The position numbers were made by a program, and so were the translations under genes. A stretch of 64,000 bases of DNA, taken from positions 50,442 through 114,441 of the forward strand of contig JAMZAV010001722.1 in NCBI GenBank assembly GCA_024449915.1, in the 5' to 3' direction. The notes beneath the pieces are model-generated. The model made no database searches. It saw nothing but the letters and a program-made list of their open reading frames with translations, and was not told the origin of the DNA. Source of the DNA: Sweltsa coloradensis. Taxonomy: Eukaryota; Arthropoda; Insecta; Plecoptera; Chloroperlidae. Shown piece by piece: positions 11,280 to 21,909 of this stretch; within the stretch, counting starts at the first letter, position 1; every line of letters starts with the position of its first letter.

Positions 11280-14020
11280 TTCAAAAGTTATTTTGTAAAA
11301 ACATTATAATATACACCACAAATTTTACCAGAGGTCAAGAGTTGTTTAGAAAAGTTAATTTTAATAAAAATTTGTCTGTTTGCAATGTATAAGGTTTTCA
11401 AGTAAATAATAACTTATACTAGTACCGGTCATTGAACCGCTAAATATTGTAAGTAATTGTAAGATGAATTTGAAAATCAATAAATAAATTAACTGCATCA
11501 TTTTTCTTGGAGTATGCGTAATAACAACATGAGTATTATAAAACCTTGCAGAGTCAATACATGAAGTATTGTAGAACCAACCTATTGTGGTAAACATATA
11601 GAAGAAAATAAAAAAAAATTGACAAAACGAACACGAATTTGCTGTTCAGTTCAAATATTAGTATTATTACTGCTTTAAGAACCCGGCATTATGCATTGCT
11701 CAATCGCTGCTGGACCCGAGCACGAGTTAAAGTCTGTAATTTATAAATGTGGTAGGTGTGAGTGAAGATATCGTGACTTGTCTAGGAGGATCGAGCTCAG
11801 ACACCAGTCAAATAGTGAATTAGGCAAGTACACGTTTTCATTTCATTTACATGCGAAGAGTGCGCCAGATCGACCACCCACGATTCAAACACTAACTGAC
11901 CTAAAACAACAGATCTGGACATTTTAACAGCTCAAAACGAGAGATTTATATAATTACTTTTATATTATCCTTGTTTACAGTTATGTTTTTTGCGATACGC
12001 CTGTCTGCTTGTGTTGATCCAAGACAAGATTACTGGAGTTGATTTCCGTCAATCAGTTAACTATAGTTATTAACTTTTATTAATTATTAAAAATTATTAT
12101 GTAATTATCAACAGATTAGAATATTGTAATTAGTTCAATGATTAAGATGGAATGTTTTAAGGAAGTAGTAATTGAATTTGACGTTTTTATCTAAAGAGTA
12201 AATTAATAGATTGTTTCTTGTTTTTCCCCCTTTCTTTTTTCTGATCTAAAGGTGAAATACAATCGAAAGCATCGAGATTGATTGAAAGATGTGGACACGA
12301 GTTCAAGGATTGAGTTAAACTTTGCCCTATTCATGACTTTACTTGAGTTATGAACACGATCTTGATCGTTTAAAGATGGTGTTTAAAAGAGTTTGAATTT
12401 GGTGCAACTAGCTTGTGATTGTGATCATTGAGCCTGTTCACTTGATCTACAACAGTATTCTAATTATTAGCCCTACTATGATTTTTTTTAGTAATATATG
12501 TTGTAAAGTAAACTACATTGTAAGTGTGTCAACTGTAGAAAGAAATACGATTTAGATACAGATGAGAACAAAATCAGTACTCATTAAATAAACTTAAAAT
12601 AATTTTTAGTCTTCTTGAAATTCGAAACAGTACAAAATGAATGCATGAATTTACATCATTTATGAGCAAGGATTGTGAGTTAACATTCTTGTCTTAAATC
12701 TGGAGGTAAAACATTTGAAAAGGCCCCCCCCTTCCCACCCTTCCCCCCCCCCCGCCTAACCACAAAAAATAATAAATTAACTATTGAGATGATGTAAGAA
12801 CGTAATGAGTTTGTAAAATATTGGATTGTTACCCGAAAATTTAAAAAAAATGCAACGGCGTAGTAAAAATAAGAGTTTCATTGTAAAAAAAAACCCTATC
12901 TATCTTGTAACGAGTTTTCAGTTTCGTCTCTGCTCTGTGTACTTGTTCTTCCAACTCTGTTAATAAGCCACTAGGGCATCTCGCCTCGCAACAGGAAGCC
13001 GGTGGGTCTAACCTTTAGAGAAGTCAGCCGCTGCCATTGTCCCTACTCAAGGACCCTTGAATCATACAATTAGCCTGACAGTACAGTGTTCTCGTTAACT
13101 CTCAGCCTGTTCCCAGTGACCAATCAGAAGCGACCTTTGACATCGCCCATTTGGCGGTATGTTCATCGGAAGATTTGAAATTCTTACAATCATGCTTTTA
13201 TCAGAGTTAAGAATGTTGGCCGAGACATTTCATGAAAGATGGTTGTGTGTTTGAGTCTCAGTCTACATTCCATCTCACAGTAAGATGAAGAGGGTTGGAT
13301 GCTGGAGTTTTGGACCAGGCCGTAGTGAAATGGTTGCCATAGTTGTGTGACGTTGCTACGACAAATAAGAAATTGCATCTTAAATTCCCACGATAATTCG
13401 ACGCAAAAAATTAAATGTACACTCGCGGATTATGAAAGTTGAGAAAGCATTGAAATCTGTTTTTGATTCGCTACTTTTTAAGTGTTCGTAGTAGTTTTGT
13501 GTTACTTGCTTTTTGCTGTTTAACAAAGAACTTAGAATAAAATCTATTTCACTTTTGTTAAAGATAAAGAAAAGGAGTTATTAAGTATTTTATGAAAAAA
13601 GTTGCTCTATTTCGTGGTTAATATTTTCTGAGAAACTGTGATGTATGGAATAGTAAATTGTTACATTTCTTACTGGCGGGTTTTTATTAAGTTCCACTCC
13701 GACCATGGCTTTTAAGTTTTAACTCCGGACAACTTGGTATAATTTCTACAAGTATCTTTATTTTGTAGCAATAATAACACATACAGCATTTGATATTTTT
13801 CTCGATTCGCATCTTTTCTAAATATACGGCCAAGAAAAGCCGAGCTTGGTTCAATGTTAAAATAATTGGCAGAAATGTCACTACTTTTAATTATCCAGCT
13901 ATATTCAATGTTAAATTGTTTCGTTCAAATGCCTGAGAGTGAGACATTTGAGAAATAAATTTAGCTCCATTTACAAAAAATACGAAATTTGCTTATTCAC
14001 AATAACAAAATATTTCAGAT
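11280..14020. other. Anonymous AT-rich DNA, no supported gene
   Basis: Nothing coding is supported. The stretch contains two C-rich homopolymer runs at about 12724-12755 and a CCAATCAGAAG motif at 13120 that is shared with MITE-like sequence elsewhere in the window. Confidence 0.6.
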
Positions 14021-14024
14021 CATT

Positions 14025-14071
<47 letters not shown>

Positions 14072-14072
14072 C
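14025..14072. repeat. (AAC)n microsatellite
   Basis: Sixteen uninterrupted AAC trinucleotides. Confidence 0.95.
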
Positions 14073-14379
14073 GTTATTGTTGAACTAACAAATGTGAATT
14101 TAAGAAAGGCTATTTTACTTGCATTCCACATGCCTGCTCAATATGCATTGTCTTATGCATAATCATTGAAGTTAATTCGAGTAGGTACTTTTTCTTCATT
14201 TTAAAATTCTAACCTTTGCTTTTTATTTTTCAAGTGATAAACAACAAAATTCTGTCAGTTAAAAAATGTTTATTTTCCTAATTTCTAAAACAAACGTTCT
14301 TTAAACTCAACAATTTTTTGCCATTTTCATTTGCGCAAATCACGTGTATATCACGACTGCATGTCAGAGTAAGGACCTG

Positions 14380-14398
14380 CCCCCCCCCCCCCCCCCCC
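14380..14398. repeat. Poly(C) tract
   Basis: Nineteen consecutive C residues; G-quadruplex-capable on the minus strand only if interrupted, so treated as a plain homopolymer. Confidence 0.9.
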
Positions 14399-14399
14399 T

Positions 14400-15895
14400 T
14401 CCCCGCCACACAATTGTGTATGACAGATGGTGCGTTAAACAGTGGGAGATTATTGCGGTTGATACAGGGATGGACAAACATTTCCTAGACAAATTATTAA
14501 TTAAGTATTTATTAAATCAAGTAAATATGATTTGTGTCACTTATTTTTGTGCGTGCTAAGCAACTGAGAAGATTGTACCTTCGATATGGTCACTTGCAAC
14601 AGCACAAGGTACAAGATGTGATGCGATTAATATTATTATGATGTGTTATGTTATATTATATCTTAAACTTTTTGTTATTAAGCCGTCAATAAATAATTGT
14701 TCTAAATTCTTTACATTTGTTGTTTCAAACTCGGTAATACTTTCGTGATAAAATGTTGTGGTTATTTATTAAATACATGTTGGAAATCATGTGAGCTGTT
14801 TTACCTTTCAGGATAAGTTGATAACAGAAGAACAACAAAATGTGAACCAAATTTAACCGTTGTAGATTTTTAAAATGAAAAACATAGATTCATTTCTATT
14901 TTTCTGTGATAATTTTCGTTTAATATATTTTAGAATAAAATTAATAAACAAAATATTATTCAAATGATGTTTATAACCGATGTACACAATAAATTATAGT
15001 AATAATATTTTAAGACACAAATGCATGCATGCAACCACTGGATGAGCGTGACAGTGACGATAGCGCACAACCGGACTGGACACCCCTGCCCCCTAAACTC
15101 TTTGATTTGCGTCACATCTACTCAAATTACCCGCTTGAATAAAACAAAAAACCTCCGCCCAGCATGAGATTCTCACGAAATTATTGTACAAATTATACGG
15201 AGTGAGAAGTTTATTCACATGGTTAAGTATTAAGTAAGCTTTTAAGAAGTGTGTTTTTCTTTTGTTTTTATTCCGCTAGTTATATTTCGGCACATGGTGA
15301 TTCTAGCATTATAGGCTGTAAGTATGGCGCCTGTTATTTAACGTGCGGTATTTGCTAACTAGGCATTAAGGAAACAGAAGGCATGCTTGTTAAAGACGAC
15401 ACTGAATTCATTAAACATGTGTAGATTATTGAGGTTTAATTTATTTATCATAATGATGCATCATTACAGAATTCACTAGGAACTAAATTCCTCTTTCATA
15501 TTATCAATTTTAATTCGAGTCTATCGCAGCGTAATTGATTATGTTTATACACATACGCTAGTAATGATACATATGCTCCAATCTCGTTGCAATTAATCAA
15601 TTAATTAAGTGCTTAATGGGCAGGTTTAGTTAAGCTCAAAGCAGATCTTTGTTAAGAATGCGTCGCGAACGTATACTCATTTTGAGACAGAGGCTAATGG
15701 TTAGAACATAATGGAGATACACGTATTGGTAACGTTAATTTTGTATCAAATATTTTTTAGACTACGTTATAAAAAAATCTGTCCTTTGATAGGGTGCAAT
15801 TATTATTTACTCTTTTTAAGTCTAAAGAATAAAATTAGAATTTGGTGAACGTGCTCTTAAACCAAATAAACATTTATCTGAAAAAAAATCCTGAG
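14400..15895. other. Anonymous AT-rich DNA, no supported gene
   Basis: I see no coding sequence, RNA gene or clear repeat boundary in this stretch. Confidence 0.55.
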
Positions 15896-15896
15896 G

Positions 15897-16077
15897 GAAA
15901 CCCGTTGTAAGGTGCAATGTACACCTCTCTTCAGGTGTTACTAGGTATGTTGCGGATAGGATCGTTCTGAAGGGATGTCCGAGGACTCAATCCTTCAGTC
16001 AGGATTGCCGGTCACGATGGGATTCGAACCCGAGACCTCCCGAATCTCGAGCTCGACGCTAGAGCCAACACTGTATA
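15897..16077 (-). mobile_element. SINE-B copy, internally deleted
   Basis: Read on the minus strand it shows a tRNA-like head with B box GGTTCGAATCCC and a neighbouring GGGAGGTCTCGGG. The family body GGCAATCCTGACTGAAGG, a CGGACATCCCTTC block and an end block CACCTGAAGAG--GTACATTGCACC follow. Compared with the copy at 16690 the central part between the GACTGAAGG and GGACATCC blocks is missing. Other copies or fragments: 16548, 16690, 25287, 39758 and 55607. Confidence 0.75.
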
Positions 16078-16256
16078 AACTATCAACTATGTCTCTCAGT
16101 GGCCATCTCCTTGCCCAGAGCTGTACCCTCCAGTGTTTTGGACGGAAACGTGCAGTGGTTGTTGTTGTTCCTGATTCCCTGATCCCCGCCCTGACGCACG
16201 AGCTCACTTCACAGGGGATCGCGTCTTCTATGTTCGCGAATAAGCCAGACTATTTG

Positions 16257-16260
<4 letters not shown>

Positions 16261-16314
<54 letters not shown>
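16261..16314. repeat. (TC)n microsatellite
   Basis: Twenty-seven TC dinucleotides between two SINE-B copies. Confidence 0.95.
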
Positions 16315-16317
<3 letters not shown>

Positions 16318-16547
16318 GTTGAATGTTGAGGCCGGCAGAACATTGGAGAGCATTGGGCAGTGACTCAATGGTGATAGAGATTTTAATTAACGTACTTTTA
16401 AGAATGTTTAACCCCTTTCGATCAAAACACAACGACGTCACCGTCATCTCGACCTCAACTGTTAGAGGTAGCCAGTCACGTGACGAATAAGAAACCTCTA
16501 GACGCGCGACACAAACTCCCGAGTGAAGAAAACCAAGGAAAGATCTT

Positions 16548-16600
16548 TTTGTAAGGATTGCCAGTGACGGGATTCGAACCCAGGACCTCCCGAGTAATAG
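16548..16600 (-). mobile_element. SINE-B head fragment
   Basis: Only the tRNA-like head is present (GGATTGCCAG and GGGATTCGAACCC on the plus strand, i.e. minus orientation), followed by the shared GACCTCCCGA. Confidence 0.65.
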
Positions 16601-16689
16601 AATCGCGCTTTACGCATGAGTAATAAACGAACAATACCAAATGCTATAGATACCTGTCTCATTTAAAAGGATCAGCGTGCAATTCAACC

Positions 16690-16935
16690 GAAAGTGTTGG
16701 CTCGAGCGACTCTGATATGGGAGGTCCCGAGTTCAGGTCCCGTCGAGACAGGCAATCCTGACTGAAGGTTTTGACGAGGTTTTCCTCGGTCGTAAATGCG
16801 AATGCAAGGGATTGGGTCCTTTTTTAAACAGCCCTCGGACATGACATCCCTTCACAATTGTCGTAACTCCCAACATAGTCAGGCACCTAAAGAGTGGCCT
16901 GGGCAGGTCACAATTCATTAAAAAGGTACTCCATG
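16690..16935 (+). mobile_element. SINE-B copy, near complete
   Basis: The head has GGGAGGTCCCGAGTTCAGG and CAGGCAATCCTGACTGAAGG. The body blocks GAGGTTTTCCTCGG, AATGCGAATGCAAGGGATTG, TTAAACAGCCCTCGGACATG and ACATCCCTTCACAATTG follow in order, with a C-rich end near CACCTAAAGAGTGG. It lies about 100 bp downstream of an opposite-strand head fragment. Confidence 0.75.
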
Positions 16936-17239
16936 CACTCCATGCAGAATAGAATACCTCCAAGGTAACTCATACGTACGTTCTTTCAGAAGAACAATAA
17001 TCTAATATAAATGTACTCGATTTGTCTTGTAGTCTTGAGCTCGCAGACAAAGAGAGAAGTGAACTAGATAAGCTACAGACAGACGGACATTGAAAATGAA
17101 GCACCAAGGCAGACGTAGTGGGCAGCGCTCGTGATCATAGGTCACTAACTTGAGGGAACTGAATGATGATTTCCATACATTAGTCATGAAGTCACTACAA
17201 ACTAGTGAAAGGAGAATCGAATCAAACAAAAGACTGTTC

Positions 17240-17430
17240 GATCTACTCCACTCTACACCGATGTCATTTGCTTGCACCAATATTACTCCACTAGACGTAA
17301 CTGTGATCTACTCCACTCTACACCGATGTCATTTGCTTGCACCAATATTACTCCACTAGACGTAACTGTGATCTACTCCACTCTACACCGATGTCATTTG
17401 CTTGCACCAATATTACTCCACTAGACGTAA
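17240..17430. repeat. 65-bp minisatellite, three copies
   Basis: Three almost identical units start at 17240, 17305 and 17370. Each begins GATCTACTCCACTC and ends near CTAGACGTAA. Confidence 0.95.
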
Positions 17431-17719
17431 GCTGTTATTTCATCCTTCATTCTTAGACTTTACAACGTCTGCCTACTTTCTTGTGAATTTACAAATAATG
17501 CAAATTTGTATGTACTTGATTTTAATGACAATACACGGTTTCATTAATATTATTATTAGTATTAGTAGTAACTAGTAAAAGTAATTATGGCACACAATTA
17601 TGTATCATACAAGTCGCCCAATAACATCAAATTTGGCGTAGTGTGTTTTTTTTTAAAAAGATTCTACGGTATTTCTGTCGGTATTTGTGGATGAATTATA
17701 TATAATGTTGCAATCGGTT

Positions 17720-17872
17720 ATCGATTAATCAATGTATAATCGATAAGTGGATAAAAAATCGATAATCGATATTATATTTTAAATCGATTGTTTAACTTAC
17801 TTTTGTTTGTCAGAGTTGTTAATAGTTTTTTGTTTTGTGTTTTCAGGTTGCTATATTATATTTTAAATCGAT
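17720..17872. promoter_or_regulatory. Cluster of six ATCGAT palindromes upstream of the first coding exon
   Basis: ATCGAT occurs at 17720, 17739, 17758, 17765, 17783 and 17867, the last two being copies within the 84-bp tandem. In Drosophila the DRE element (TATCGATA) bound by DREF/BEAF-32 has this core. Here the flanks are mostly TATCGATT, AATCGATA or AATCGATT, so they are near-matches. A promoter or insulator role is inference; AT-rich composition makes chance clustering possible. Confidence 0.35.
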
Positions 17873-17936
17873 TGTTTAACTTACTTTTGTTTGTGTGAGT
17901 TGTTAATAGTTTTTTGTTTTGTGTTTTCAGGTTGCT
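17769..17936 (+). repeat. 84-bp tandem duplication carrying a duplicated 3' splice acceptor
   Basis: Unit 1 (17769-17852) and unit 2 (17853-17936) differ at only two adjacent positions (CA versus GT after TTTTGTTTGT). Each ends with a T-rich tract, TTTTCAG and GTTGCT, so the polypyrimidine tract and AG of the acceptor for the first coding exon exist twice, at 17845-17846 and 17929-17930. Use of the upstream AG would add 84 nt to the 5' UTR; the reading frame is unaffected because a TAG precedes the start codon. Confidence 0.9.
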
Positions 17937-17956
17937 AGCCCTGGCAGGGCCGTGGC

Positions 17957-18104
17957 ATGATCATTAGCATGGAGCTATCCCCAGTGCAGCAGTTACACGG
18001 AGGACTGCACAGTATGGGCCACCACGGGGATATGCAACAGCATCACATGCAGCAACAGAGCAACATGATGCATCATGGGATGAACGACGAGCCGAAGAAG
18101 AAAC
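17957..18104 (+). CDS. First coding exon of an unidentified His/Gln/Met-rich protein (possible transcription factor N-terminus)
   Basis: The exon starts after TTTTCAG at 17931 with 26 nt of 5' UTR that includes an in-frame TAG, so the coding start is local. ATG at 17957 gives MIISMELSP. The second ATG at 17969 has the better context (A at -3, G at +4), so MELSPVQQLHGGLHSMGHHG is an equally good N-terminus. The protein continues with a run rich in Gln, His and Met (DMQQHHMQQQSNMMHHGM) and ends NDEPKKK at a GTGAGT donor (18105) in phase 1. Such disordered, His/Gln-rich leaders ending in a basic patch are common in insect transcription factors, but no DNA-binding domain is in the window and I do not recognise the family. 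If the donor is not used the frame runs to a stop ending at 18181. The composition is much less AT-rich than the surroundings, which supports real coding constraint. Confidence 0.7.
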
Positions 18105-18177
18105 GTGAGTTTCATTCATTCCTTCCTCAGACGAGAAGTTTCCGTGTGTTTGACGAAGGGAATTTCGAAAAATTTAG

Positions 18178-18335
18178 GTAGTTGTTCCGAAGCAAGTTTG
18201 AGGGTGTTGACGTCATCAGGGGTGATTTGTAGCCAATCAGAAGGCCTGAATTAAAATTTTAAATGCTGTATGCTGATTGGCCAAGCTTTACCCCTCGACG
18301 TCGCCAGTATCACCAAATTTTGCTTCGGACACCAA
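18178..18335. mobile_element. Foldback MITE 73 bp downstream of the first coding exon
   Basis: Two arms of about 63 bp (18181-18243 and 18271-18333) form an imperfect inverted repeat. Matching blocks, outside inwards, are CCGAAGCAA, GACGTC, AGGGGT and CCAATCAG, with an AT-rich centre. No coding capacity. A target-site duplication was not resolved. Confidence 0.7.
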
Positions 18336-19065
18336 AATATGTGAAATTTAGAAGACGGGCAAATTAATAAAACAAAATATTACACAGCACTACTCTTAAC
18401 ACACCCAAACACTAGTAAACACTCTCCAATTTTCCCAATTCATTTAAATAAATAACATTCAGTCACCACTTAGACTTATCAGAACTTACCCAAACATTAA
18501 GTTTTCCATAGTTTATTAAACAGTTAACAATTGAAAATACGAATCCCCTTAACAAATATTTGTTTCTCTAATTTTGAATTATTATTGCTCTAAATGGAGA
18601 TATTACTTTGTATTTTTCCCTCAGGTAATACACAGCAATATTCATCGCACTATGAAGCTTCACTGAGTGAATTACTAGTGATGTAAGATTGATTGATAAA
18701 GGGATTAAATTTATCTACAAATATTATCGTTCATTACATGTCATGGATAGTAGAAACATGTATTAGTTAAGAAAACTCTTTTTTCTCAGAAACTATAATT
18801 CTTAAGTGCGGAAAGACATACAAAGAGCATCTTGATAAGAAATAAATATCCCCATCAATTAAATGTTTCGCCTGTATTTACATCGCCGCTTTTGAATAAT
18901 ATCTTGCTTAAATTCTCCGCCGCTCAAGATACACGTGTTCTTACGCTCTACGCTCGTAAATCAATATTTTATACAGGGTTGCGAATCCCAATGGGTTTGA
19001 TTTATCGCCGTATCTCTTTATACCGGTTCGTTGGATTTAAGTTAGTGGGTATTTAATATCCCATC

Positions 19066-19285
19066 GGGTGTTGTTTATCACCTGACTCGTAAGGAGGTCC
19101 GCGTTAGTTCTCGCCGACATCACCAGGTAGCGGGGGTTTTTCGAAAGGATCAGGCTACGTGCCGGCACCGAGTTTCCCCTCCTCCCTTCTATTCATACTT
19201 CATCCTCATCTATCACCACTCGTCGTCTCGAATAGCGAAGAGCATTAGTATGAGACGTTAATCAATATCCAATCAAATCAAACCA
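19066..19285 (+). mobile_element. Possible 3' end of a degraded non-LTR retrotransposon
   Basis: A GC-richer block ends in CGTCTCGAATAGCGAAGAGC, then ATGAGACGTTAATC and an AATC/AATCA-type tail. A related ending (CGTCTCGATTAGCCAAG, ATGAGACGTAAAG) occurs at 27187-27240. Shared terminal sequence followed by a short A/T-rich repeat tail is typical of LINE or SINE 3' ends; the family is not identified. Confidence 0.4.
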
Positions 19286-19914
19286 ATTACTCCGAAATAA
19301 CGATATGTTGATGACAATCAATACGGCGTAGCCAGAGAGCCAAATATTATTTCACATGACGTTTTAAGTTGACTTTGGCAAATAAATGCTAATTGGTTTA
19401 TACTGAATTAAATTTAATTTCAGGCATACAATTTTTTTTAAATAGACAAGTTTTACATACTCAAAAGCACCGATATCTGAAAGGACCAATCTTCTACATT
19501 AGCGCACTCTAAATACATAAACTTTTACCTTTTGCAAGCTTTGCAATCTTTTCTATAAAACTATTGTCCTAAACAAAGTTCGTGCAAAATTTATTGCTCT
19601 ATCCACTACGTCCTACCACTGTCGGTAAATATCATTAATCATTAAAATAATCATTACAACTTCTAGTTAATGATAAATAAATCAACAATTAAAAATTCAA
19701 GTTACTTTACTTCAAATACTTTAGCTTGAGTATAATTACTCAAAAGAGTATGTTTACCAATGTGTATCAAACAGGTATCCGCGTCGTTGTTATTAACTGC
19801 GCATGCGCCACACACACTAGGTAGATATCGGCAACAGGTCGTAGAGCGCGCGGCTCAGTGATTTATTGAAACAGCTGCGACACTGCAGAACTCTATGGGT
19901 GGATGCGATGCGGC

Positions 19915-19916
<2 letters not shown>

Positions 19917-19949
<33 letters not shown>
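19917..19949. repeat. (CA)n microsatellite
   Basis: About sixteen CA dinucleotides. Confidence 0.95.
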
Positions 19950-19951
<2 letters not shown>

Positions 19952-21346
19952 GCCGGCGTATATATTACTGCACCTATACATTACTACGCAATCATTAAAT
20001 AAATTCACATTGTCCACGGTATTACACGTACATTATATTCATTGATTGGCATTACGTATCTGTTCTTGATAATCGTCTAAAACTTATATTTAAATTTTAT
20101 ACCGGATTATACAGAAACGAACATGTGTTTATAGAGTATTAAAAACTGTTTAGACAGAAGCTATAGTTAGATAATTGGGTAATTTACTAATATGTATAAA
20201 TATATCATAATTAGGTCGGGAAACAAACGCATACATGTGAAGAATCAAAGTCCGAAATCAATCAATTGAAATACTAAACCACACTTCTCTTAAATCTACC
20301 GCTAGAGTCCAAACAAATTATGATCTACACTCATGCGCTAACGCCTTTGTCTGTATTTAAGTAATTTAATCTTTTGACAGCCACAACTGTATTTTAAATT
20401 AAAAACCATAACAATTAAAAATAGGCATTTAGGTAAAAGACAATGTCAATAAATGTTCCACATAAGATGCCCGTAAAGTGGTTATACACAAAATAGAAAA
20501 TCTACTTAAACTAATAAGCATTTAAAAAAGTTTATACGACAGAACAAATGTATATCCACTATTTATATAGATGTTTAAATACTTTATTATAAAGACATGT
20601 ATAATTAAAACGTCTTTGATTTATGAATGTCGTTCCTCCCACAAAGTTATTGAATGCCTTGTTTTAGAAGGCTGGTTATAGCTGAGCGTATTTCTCTCAA
20701 GTGTCTTAGAATAGTATTATCCTGTGTCTTTGCCTTAATTGTTTAGTATTTCTTGTAGCTGCACCGCTTTCAATGCAGTGCACTGTTTATTTGAAAGCTG
20801 CTTTACACTAGGATGTTGTTGTATTGTTGAAACTATTGTTTTATGTGGTGCTATCTGAAAGTAATTAGTATTCAGCCCTTTGCAATATCCGCAATGGTAG
20901 GTAAATTAATTATCAACTCACTCTTTCAAACAACTTGTGCTTATTATAATTTCTACATCATTAAAATAGTTTAAGATGTGTTTGTAAAACTAGGACAATT
21001 AACATAACTCTTTCAACAATACACTATCATCCTACAGCAAAAGTGCCTGTCAACTGTTGTATATTCCATGTATGGATATGTTTGGTGTTTCTCTAGAATT
21101 ACTCGCTACCAAATTTAAAAAAAAAATGATTTGAATGTAAACCCAAATAAATAAAACCGAAATAAATTAAACAATTTTATTTTCTTATCCCACATTAATT
21201 TTGAAGAAACAAATTTAATGTACTGAGTAGCAACCATTTTTTTTAGTAGAAGTATGGCATCGGTACATTAAAAAAACAATTGATAGTGCTCGAGGCTTGC
21301 CACGACAACCACAAGAAAATTACTGTCACTGTTGCAAGGATTATTC

Positions 21347-21352
<6 letters not shown>

Positions 21353-21378
<26 letters not shown>
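21353..21378. repeat. Poly(A) tract
   Basis: Twenty-six consecutive A residues. It could be a retroposon tail, but no matching body was found upstream. Confidence 0.9.
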
Positions 21379-21570
21379 TTATCAAACGAGATGTTTTCGT
21401 ACAATGCTGCCTTCAATGTTATTAACGAGTCAGTTATTAATTTCGAGACCTCTCTATTCCCCTTCCTCAGACGTAGCGAGTTGGTTCCCAGAGTACACCA
21501 TGGTGATGATATTACTGCATTGCATTGCATGACGTCATTCTATCAGTCTTTTGTTTCTCTTCTTTTGTAG

Positions 21571-21603
21571 AAGACAGCACCGCGCACGGGATGAACCAGG
21601 AGG
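21571..21603 (+). CDS. 33-nt microexon, second coding exon of the same gene
   Basis: A strong polypyrimidine tract ending CTTCTTTTGTAG (AG at 21569-21570) is followed by 33 nt and a GTGAGT donor at 21604. The exon has phase 1 at both ends. Joined to the exon ending at 18104 it keeps the frame open and adds Q-DSTAHGMNQE plus the first base of a Gly codon. Because 33 is divisible by three and both phases are equal, it could be an alternatively included cassette. The acidic/polar composition fits the disordered leader encoded by the previous exon. The assignment rests on splice-site quality and frame compatibility alone, without homology. Confidence 0.6.
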
Positions 21604-21660
21604 GTGAGTTCACAAAGATATACGCACATTCTCTTTGCAAACAGACGTGTCAAACACCTT

Positions 21661-21909
21661 AGAAAGATAGCTAAGCTTTATTACATTTCGGTGGCGCTTT
21701 GGCGGTACGGTCTGGAACTAAGACCACAGTCGGCAAAGAAGTTCACACAGGGAACCTGCTTTGTCGACTGTTAAAAAAAGCAGCCAATCAGATATCTGCT
21801 CTCTCACAAGACATGCATAGGAAAGTAGTACTAGTGGCGCTGGTGAAGCCGTGGTGGAGTGGTCTGTCACTACTCGGGAATTGTATTATAATAGCTAAAC
21901 TATCTTTCT
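21661..21909. mobile_element. Foldback MITE 57 bp downstream of the microexon
   Basis: The left end AGAAAGATAGCTAAGCT is matched at the right end by its inverted relative AGCTAAACTATCTTTCT. Inner blocks (GTGGCGCT and GGTCTG) recur as direct relatives. The element includes CCAATCAGA, as in the MITE at 18178. An open frame of 73 codons inside it has no recognisable product. Confidence 0.6.

Larger units (their letters stand above)
18340..21350. other. Presumed intron 1: AT-rich DNA with minor repeats
   Basis: The interval separates the two supported coding exons (intron 18105-21570, 3466 bp). It includes a GC-richer block at 19066-19285 described separately and a (CA)n run. No other exon is apparent. 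Confidence 0.55.
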
